Assembly: GCA_000697355.1 (NCBI GenBank)
Contig: JNEN01001239.1
Coordinates: 1-31,473 of the forward strand
DNA length: 31,473 nucleotides
Source: Syncephalastrum monosporum B8922
Lineage: Eukaryota > Mucoromycota > Mucoromycetes > Mucorales > Syncephalastraceae
Reading direction: 5' to 3'
Below, in pieces: positions 25,296 to 31,473 of this stretch. The notes below the pieces were generated by a model. That model did not search any database. It saw only the letters and a list, made by a program, of their open reading frames with translations, and was not told where the DNA came from. The position numbers were made by a program, and so were the translations under genes. How positions within the stretch are numbered: position 1 is the stretch's first letter; each line of letters begins with the position of its first letter.

Positions 25296-28200
25296 CTAGT
25301 CTTCTTCGGCTCCTTGCGGTACTTGCGCTTGAAAGGGGTCTCGTTGAGGGCCCACGTGGATCTCATGGGAGTTGACCTTGCCAACCACTCTGCCTTCATC
25401 GTTTCGTCGACTCTTGGATCGATATGTGGATGCAACTGCCCTCCGCAACATCAGCAGACCGTTCTTGAGCTGCGCGATTGGTACAGGGTCATGGCAAATG
25501 TTATGGATGCCTTGTATCCATGCTTCTGCATATGGATGGTTGGGGTGCACGTCTCGGATATACCGAGGAAACTCGTTGATGTCGGCAGCCCCCTGTACGC
25601 GAGATTAGCTACGGATATGGATACATCCGGGTGAGTCAAAGGGGGGAATCCATGGATATGAGACGTTGCTTACCCGGCGTCGTTTGCATTAGGCAAAAAG
25701 ATGTGGCCTTCTTGGTCGCGACTAATCCTGGCGTTGAGCCACGCTTGTAAAAGAAAGAGCGCGTCATTCTCATCGATAGGATATGGCAGCCGAGCTGTGT
25801 CGTCGCGCAGCGTCCTGTTGAGCGCGTGTTGTTTGGTTTGTGGCATATCCCGGCCGGCATTGGCACCCATGGCACGTGGGGCCGGTAGGGCGGGCGCAGG
25901 AGCACCCATGGCTCTTCTCTCGGCAACCCAGAGACGCTCCAGGAGTTGCATCGCCGTAGTCGACCCAAAAGGGCGCGGAAAGGTGACAGGGCCATCAGGG
26001 TAGCGGCACGCTTCGTCGGTGCGGGCGTTGACAAGTACGAGCCCTTCTTCCACAAACTGAAGCTTCACGCCGTCCTGTAGAACGTCGGGATACTGCGGGG
26101 TTACCCACCTGGCGAAAAGATGGCATGTGTGGACTCCATCGTCGAGGGGTTGTGGGACGTATATGCTTCCTCTGGCGTTGATCGCGTACTGGCGTCCGTG
26201 CAGTGGGCGCTCTCTCCCCCAGCGCGGCAGCGCGTTGGCGGAACTTTGTTCGAACGTAAGAGTACTTTGGAGACAGATCCCCGCTTGGTTCAGCGCTTCT
26301 TGCTGTAGCACTGGACCCGCCACCCAGTCGTCCGCCAGCGGATCCGAGCCGGCTGGGGCGAACCGCCGGAGCAGGTAAGCTAACGGATCCTCCCCGCGGT
26401 TTTCGCGTTGGCGCCTCTGCAGGTCGTGCATTGCACGCGCGCCGATGTTGGTATCTCGTGGCCCTACCACGAGCCACTCGATCCAATCTTGCTTTTGCTC
26501 GCGCGGTATGTGGAGATAGTGCCGGGCACGGTTTCTTTTGTAAAGCGAGATTGCTTGAGCATGCCTTTCAGGACTGTTTGGCTCGCCGTTCGTGATATGG
26601 TTGTCCGCCATGAACTGAATGACTGCGAGCGAGCGCATGCGTCGCATGTTTCCAACAGGTCGGACCGGTCTTTGACGCTGTTGAAGCTCCCGTGTGTGGA
26701 CCGCGTGCAAAGGCTGCTGCTTTTGCTCGTCGAGCTTGGTGAGATAGGCGGCGAATTGTGGATCCTCTGGGCGGCAGCGCGCATGAAGGTGCCTCACAAT
26801 ATCGGCGTGCGTCATGCTCAAGGCCGCAGCATCCAGAATGAAATCGAGCAGATATTGGAGAACGGCAAAGGTGGGGCTCCACGTGGCGAGCATTAAATCT
26901 CGGTACTCGGTCGTCTGTATGGTATGCTTGTCGTACCTGGAAATGTCAAAATTTGGAAGCGCCGCAAAAAAAAAAAAGGTCAGATACACACATCGTGTAA
27001 GTTGCATCACTGCTTACCCAGGGTCCAGTGGGGAATCACAAGTGTGAGACTGTCCTTCGATGGATCCGTATCTTCAGCGCTATCAAAGTACTCTTCGCCA
27101 GCATGAAGTTGCAGAATAGGGATGCCGACATAATCAAGGAAGCTTCCCCTACTAAAGTTGATGCCGTTCCGATGTGCAAAGTTTGCAATAGCCAAAGACG
27201 ACGGTAGCGCTCCGAAAGTCACCATGACGAGAGGGAGGGCGACGGAAAGATATCATAATAGCTGAAATTGCGGGCCGTCCGTCATCATGAGACTAAATGA
27301 CAACCATGGCAGGACATTTACGAAGGGCAAATGACGGTCCGCCAGGTCTGCCCAGTCTTGCCGTGATACGCCTAGGCTCTGGTACATCTGTTGCACCACA
27401 ACGGACGCGTTCGAGCCGCCCTCTCAGAAAGTTGTCGCATGCGTGTAGTCGGACAAGGTGATATCATAGCCGACGAGTACCACGGGAACGTGACCCGCGT
27501 CGGCTCGGGGCAGTGACGACGGCGGTCCGTCAAGGGGCGTTACCCGGCTCGAGTCGCGACGCTATTCTCGGTAGCATATCACTGAATACTCGCCGCCCAG
27601 CGTTGGTAGAAGGCACGGTTTTTGTCCTCGAGTGGTTTTTTCGATTCGCCAGACGCATAAAAACATCCCTTGCGACCGTCGAGGCCGACTGGATGTTGCT
27701 ACTCAGATCCCAAGTGGGCTGATAGCTCATGAATTCGCCGCCTGGCTGACGGTTGATCAGCGTGTTAAGGCCAAAGAACGCAATTGCCATTCGCTCGTAA
27801 AAGTCGGGTTGTTCTTGCTGGTCGCCATCCGGCACAGTAAAGTAGTGGAGACGCTTGACGACCTGTTGCTCTTTATTTGACTCGCGTCCCAGGAGTTCAA
27901 GGAACCGCTTGAGGTAGCCATACGGCCGCTTTTTGTCTTTAAACTGGCGATGGCGAGGATGATTCCTCGTTTGGCCGACGTACAGATCATAGATAATCTC
28001 AGAACTGTCGTTGAAAGTTTCACACAGATCAATGACTGCGTTCCCCGGTAGGACGTTGTCTGCCCATGCCCAAGAGCTCGGGAGAGTAGAAATAATGGTG
28101 CCTGTGTCGACATCTCCACCGGACGCGGCGATGTCCTCGATGATGACGGCAAGGAGGATACGGCGGAGAAGGCCACGAGGAATCTCCCAGGTGCGTATGT

Positions 28201-28528
28201 AGATCACGGGGCCAGTCGGCGCGTCTGTGGTTACCTCGTCCCAAGGGAGGGCTTGCTCCATTGTTTCAGTGCTGGTACGGGTGTGGTCATTCGAAAGTTC
28301 TTCGATCGCGGCCTGCTGCCGAGGATCGATATCCGCGCCGTTGTGGAAGAACGTGTCGCGCACCACGTCCTCGCCGAGGCGGTCAACAGGGATAGCAAAG
28401 CTTTGAAGGCGTACGCGGATTGTTTGACACACGGTTTGAGCCACGGCAAGCTAATTGAGAAGATTTGACACCTTTAAGTCATATTGATCCATGACCATGT
28501 AATCCTCGTGTACCTGATTTTGATTCAT
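25296..28528 (-). pseudogene. broken multi-exon gene with GIY-YIG-like segment
   Basis: The 5' end is intact: MNQNQ (28528-28514), a 63-nt GT-AG intron, then a 307-codon frame from 28450 (LAVAQTVCQ...). That part contains EIIYDLYVGQTRNHPRHRQF (YVGQT near residue 162), a later FYERMAIAFFG glutamate and a LNTLINRQPGGE segment; the spacing and residues recall GIY-YIG nucleases, though the first GIY strand is only I-Y-D. From 27503 a second block (HVPVVLVGYDITLSDYTHAT, FVNVLPWLSF, LVTFGALPSSLAIANFAHRN-like, YVGIPILQLHAGEEYF) is open except for TGA at 27426-27424 and 27255-27253. A third block (26936-25674, ~420 codons, with an Arg-rich and a Pro/Ala-rich part) is fully open. A last block runs from 25592 to a stop at 25296. 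The joins at 27018/26936 and 25674/25592 are one base out of phase with GT-AG. The second block reminds me of a widespread uncharacterised fungal family. Confidence 0.6.
27504..27543 (-). other. possible 40-nt intron or frameshift in the broken gene
   Basis: gtaacg...ccgag removes a frame break and joins LEP to ADAGHVPVVLVG in phase. Deleting one G from the ggg at 27543-27545 would also restore an open frame (LEPVTPLDGPPSSLPRADAG). Both readings are possible; 40 nt is short for this genome. Confidence 0.4.
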
Positions 28529-30622
28529 TATCAATGGAATATGTTTCGAGTGTAGTGAGAGTATGGGAAACAATAAAAGAACACGAAAGAAAGAGAAATG
28601 GCGGACACAAACGTTATGCTATCGCTCGCGACTTTATAAGAGGTGATAGATGCCTTTGTCTCCTGCGGTATGATCAAGTATATTACTTGCTCATTACTTG
28701 TGTACTATGTACTAAATTGCTTTCTTTGCTCATCTATCACAGTGTCATATGAATCGTACTCGCTTTCCTTTTTGTGTCAACGCGGCCCTTGCTGCAGTGT
28801 CCTTTAGAGCGGCACTCATGCATTACAAAGACCCACAGAAGAATTTCTTTTTTTTTTTTTCTTCAAAAAGGAGAGCTACACATGAATACTCCAACAGTTC
28901 AGTGAGCTAACGGTGCTAATAGCAAGCCACGATAACCCAGCTCACGTTTATCAGTATTTTCAAGTATATGCAGTGAAAGCTCATGTATGAAAGCGTAAAA
29001 TGGCAGTGCAGTGGATAGTTTTTGCTTTTCGGTCGGGTTCCTGTATTACCACCAACCTATCAAGTTCGTGCCCTATTGGCGAAAATGAAGCATAGTATAA
29101 TGAGTACCTTCACATGACAAGCTGCGTGTCATAGATAAGCTGCTAATGAATCTCGATTTCTGGTGCAGGTGAATCATAATGGATATACAGTTGGTACTGT
29201 CCTCGCATATGAAAAGGAAAGCCTTGGTATAAGAGAGAGAGAGATGGAAAGAGAGAAAAGGAATAGATAGGTACAAGTAGCTACAAGACCAGCTTTTAAA
29301 AGTTGACGAATACAGATGAAGCTGGTGTTTCTTTCTAATTGAATACGAGAAACCTGATCCACCAATACCCATAACCAGAGCTTACGAGGAAAATGGAGAC
29401 GTAACTTTAAAGAAATTTGTTCGACCATATATTTCACAAAGACACACAAATTTAAAAAAGTTGTGTAGCATCACCTAGCTAGAGAAATTGTTATATAGAG
29501 CTACATAATAATAATAATGATAAAAAGGACGACAGTGGTATATATCTCCTGATTATGAACCCAATTCGTGGAACGTGAAACTTTGCGATGACGCAGAACG
29601 AGATGGCAGGCTTTTTTTTTTTTTCTGGGATGAGCTTGCGTTTGAACCCCCTACTTCTTTCCCCTTTCCCGCGCTTTGACAAACCGATGCGCGCAAGTAG
29701 CTTCAAGGCACAGGTGCCAGCTTGTAGCGCGCTTTATTCACAAACAACAAGCAAAACATACCTTGAGTGGAATGTGCGCAAAACATCCGTCTTACGACAG
29801 TTGTGAGGCTGGTCCTTGAATTGGCCGAGCCAGAACTCACTAAGGGTCCTGCCCTTTTCAACTTTCTTCTGTTGCTCGGTCTCGCTCCATAATCGAGCGT
29901 CATATATTTGCAGTTATATTCATGTGGAAACACTCCTGTTGATTATATTTCTTTCGCCAATAAAGCGGAGAGATGGTCACAGCACATAATTAGGCATAAA
30001 CAATAAGACTTAGAACACGCAGATAGGAACGCTTCACAAACACACAGACTTATATGTCTCTCATACCTGCTTGACTGTCTTTGGTCCTGTATTAAGTCAC
30101 AGTTGGAAACCACAAATTTGCACAACTTCATTTTAACTTTGCCAAACGACAGTCTCAGCTTTGAGCCAACTTTCGCAGGTTTCGACTTTTTTGTACCTTT
30201 TTTTTTTTTGTATTCTTTTCCCGACTCAATTTCTAACAAAAAATTTTTTTTGACATACTTTGACCTATTTCATTCTCTGGGTAATTCATCTCACCATACC
30301 CACCTGGAACCTATTCGAATGCCTTGGATATCTATGCCGACTTCGTGCCGAACGCATCGCCATGCCCAGATGTCTGAGAGTAATCCTCTAAATATTTAAT
30401 TTTCCACCTCGCCAGGAAATTGTCATGATACCTCCATTCTTGTCTCCAATCCGCCTGGCCCTTCATTTGACAGACGAAAGCATTACACCATAGGTACATG
30501 CTCTGTCCAAAACTGCTGCAGGAGCTATGGCGCGGCCTCTGGGAAAAATTCGCTTTTCTTCTTAAATTTTCATCAAAAAGTTCGTTTTCTGTCTTCTTTG
30601 ATCTAAAAGTCTACATCCCCAT
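28529..30622. other. 2.1-kb region without recognisable genes
   Basis: AT-rich, with homopolymer T runs near 28848-28860, 29614-29625 and 30198-30210 and an 'ata' run near 29506-29519. Short frames only. I see no domain, splice pattern or RNA gene until the tRNA. Confidence 0.5.
30605..30608 (-). terminator. pol III T4 terminator of tRNA-Arg
   Basis: Four T residues on the minus strand 15 nt after the tRNA 3' end. Confidence 0.6.
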
Positions 30623-30695
30623 CGAGGGTGATGGGACTCGAACCCACAATCTTCGGCTCCGGAGGCCGACGCGTTATCCATTTCGCCACACCCCC
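30623..30695 (-). tRNA. tRNA-Arg (anticodon CCG)
   Basis: Reads codon CGG. On the minus strand the 73-nt sequence folds as a cloverleaf. The acceptor stem is GGGGGTG/CACCCTC (one G-T pair); the D stem is GCG/CGC with loop AAATGGATAA. The anticodon stem is TCGGC/GCCGA with loop CTCCGGA, so the anticodon is CCG. The T arm is GTGGG-TTCGAGT-CCCAT and the discriminator is G. There is no intron and CCA is not encoded. A-box-like TGGCGAAATGG and B-box GGTTCGAGTCC are intact. The A4 run at 30605-30608 gives a TTTT pol III terminator just past the 3' end. Confidence 0.95.
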
Positions 30696-30961
30696 GTTCG
30701 TCCTCATCGAAAAACGTGAATTGCATGCTGTGGCCCAGCTAGTCACGTGGCCTTTCGCCTTCTCGGCTTCCTTTTGTGGCAGTAAAGTGATGATGTCACT
30801 CCCATTTTTGATGGTCATCTTCCACCGTCCTTTTTGTTTCGTGTATTCGCGCGCTCTATGCATATTTATCTGTTTCCTGACTACTTACATCGTAGCATCT
30901 TATGACACTCCTTTTCCCTTTTCTAGCTCAAGTACAACCGTGATTCTTTCCAAGTACTGTT

Positions 30962-31157
30962 TGTTATGTTTTGAGTTTTTGTAGCAAACGAACAGAAAGT
31001 ACGTTGAGATTGATTTTTATTCTCGGAGACAGGCCTCCTATTTATATGAAGAACGATCTGATGTGGTACGAGCGGTGTTGCGGAAGGTGATGTTGAGATA
31101 GTGTTTTTATCCATTTGTTCCTTGAAGTCGTGAATCTGTGACCGATGGATCACATCA
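30962..31157 (-). mobile_element. probable 3' LTR of a Ty3/gypsy element (~196 bp)
   Basis: Directly downstream of the pol end on the minus strand is a polypurine tract (GGAAGGGGG, 31158-31166), followed by TGATGTGATCC, a standard LTR start. A TATA-like 'catataaata' lies near 31048 and a possible poly(A) signal 'aataaaaa' near 31018. The proposed end ...CATAACA gives TG...CA termini. The exact inner boundary is uncertain because the partner LTR is outside the window. Confidence 0.65.
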
Positions 31158-31193
31158 CCCCCTTCCAGGCTGTTTTATAGCCGTTATAGCTGA

Positions 31194-31473
31194 CTAATGT
31201 GCGTCGTGTTGCAGGCGTCGGCTCCGTCGTTGATTCGTTCCCATAGGCTTGTTGGTGCGTTGTCTCTTGTTACGTGTTGTGCTGTTCAATGCTTGCTGTT
31301 TGCGTGTCGTGGTTGCGGTCGTTATAGTTTTTTCTTGCGCGGACGTGGGCGGTTCGATGCCCAGGCGTTGCCAATAGTCCGTTATGGGTTTAGGACTTTG
31401 GAAAGCAGATGCTTCTTCCCATGTGTCGTCTTGGGCTCCGTAACCGTCCCATCTCACTCGGTACTTGTAGTTA
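31194..31473 (-). CDS. C-terminal end of Ty3/gypsy (chromovirus) pol with chromodomain, partial
   Basis: The frame enters from the right edge and ends at a TAG (31196-31194). It reads NYKYRVRWDGYGAQDDTWEE, then SPKPITDYWQRL, the second half of a chromodomain: the V-R-W-x-G-Y-G strand, D-x-T-W-E-E and the closing helix. In chromoviral integrases this domain directs integration to modified chromatin (family knowledge). A basic, Gln/Thr-rich tail of about 50 residues (RKQQALN, NKRQRTN, RRSRR) follows. The stop lies 28 bp before the polypurine tract, as expected for the end of pol. The first half of the domain, integrase, RT and protease would lie beyond the window. No internal stop is seen in the visible part. 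Confidence 0.85.
   Translation of the reverse strand, partial: NYKYRVRWDGYGAQDDTWEEASAFQSPKPITDYWQRLGIEPPTSAQEKTITTATTTRKQQALNSTTRNKRQRTNKPMGTNQRRSRRLQHDAH

Noticed and set aside
27253..27426. Selenocysteine or TGA recoding in the GIY-YIG-like gene
   Set aside because: Fungi of this kind are not expected to use selenocysteine widely, no SECIS-like hairpin was noticed, and further phase problems point to decay.
30603..30863. Frame containing GGVAKWITRRPPEPKIVGSS
   Set aside because: This is a translation of the tRNA-Arg gene, not a protein.

Overview
This is nuclear DNA from a fungus, most likely an early-diverging one (Mucoromycota, probably a mucoralean). The evidence is: short GT-AG introns of about 45-75 nt inside nearly every gene; housekeeping genes of fungal type (TAH18, ARG2/NAGS, FOL3, ALG5, SWD3/WDR5); a decayed 'GYARKSK' repeat-family ORF of a kind I know from Mucoromycotina genomes; and a chromodomain Ty3/gypsy retrotransposon at the right edge. 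Splice structures below were assembled by hand from GT-AG sites and reading phase, and all six single-copy spliced genes close with consistent phase.

Layout. 1-883: no gene, apart from a diverged copy of a dispersed repeat (about 560-812). 884-3272 (-): diflavin reductase TAH18/NDOR1, 11 exons. 4189-5968 (+): N-acetylglutamate synthase, whose mitochondrial presequence lies on two small upstream exons. 6118-8191 (-): M17 leucyl aminopeptidase, convergent with NAGS, with one probable GC-AG intron. 9031-15141: a large inverted repeat with two 1620-bp arms (9031-10650 and 13522-15141) around a 2871-bp spacer. Each arm carries an apparently identical three-exon gene for a 193-aa Gly-rich protein, and the two copies are divergently oriented. 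The spacer holds a degenerate 'GYARKSK' gene, a polypyrimidine tract, a hairpin and a degenerate array of about 24 bp whose last unit starts exactly at the arm boundary. 15142-17711: no recognisable gene. 17712-19726 (+): ankyrin-repeat protein with a long disordered tail studded with R-R/K-S-hydrophobic-D motifs. 20278-21697 (-): WD40 protein WDR5/Swd3. 22168-23394 (+): dihydrofolate synthase FOL3. 23688-24841 (+): ALG5. 25296-28528 (-): a broken multi-exon gene with a GIY-YIG-like segment and an uncharacterised C-terminal half. 30623-30695 (-): tRNA-Arg(CCG). 30962-31473 (-): 3' LTR and the pol chromodomain end of a Ty3/gypsy element that continues past the window.

The housekeeping genes (Fe-S assembly electron transfer, arginine synthesis, peptide turnover, H3K4 methylation scaffold, folate, N-glycosylation) share no pathway, as is normal for a fungal chromosome. 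The unusual parts are the gene-bearing inverted repeat with its spacer and the disrupted GIY-YIG-like gene.
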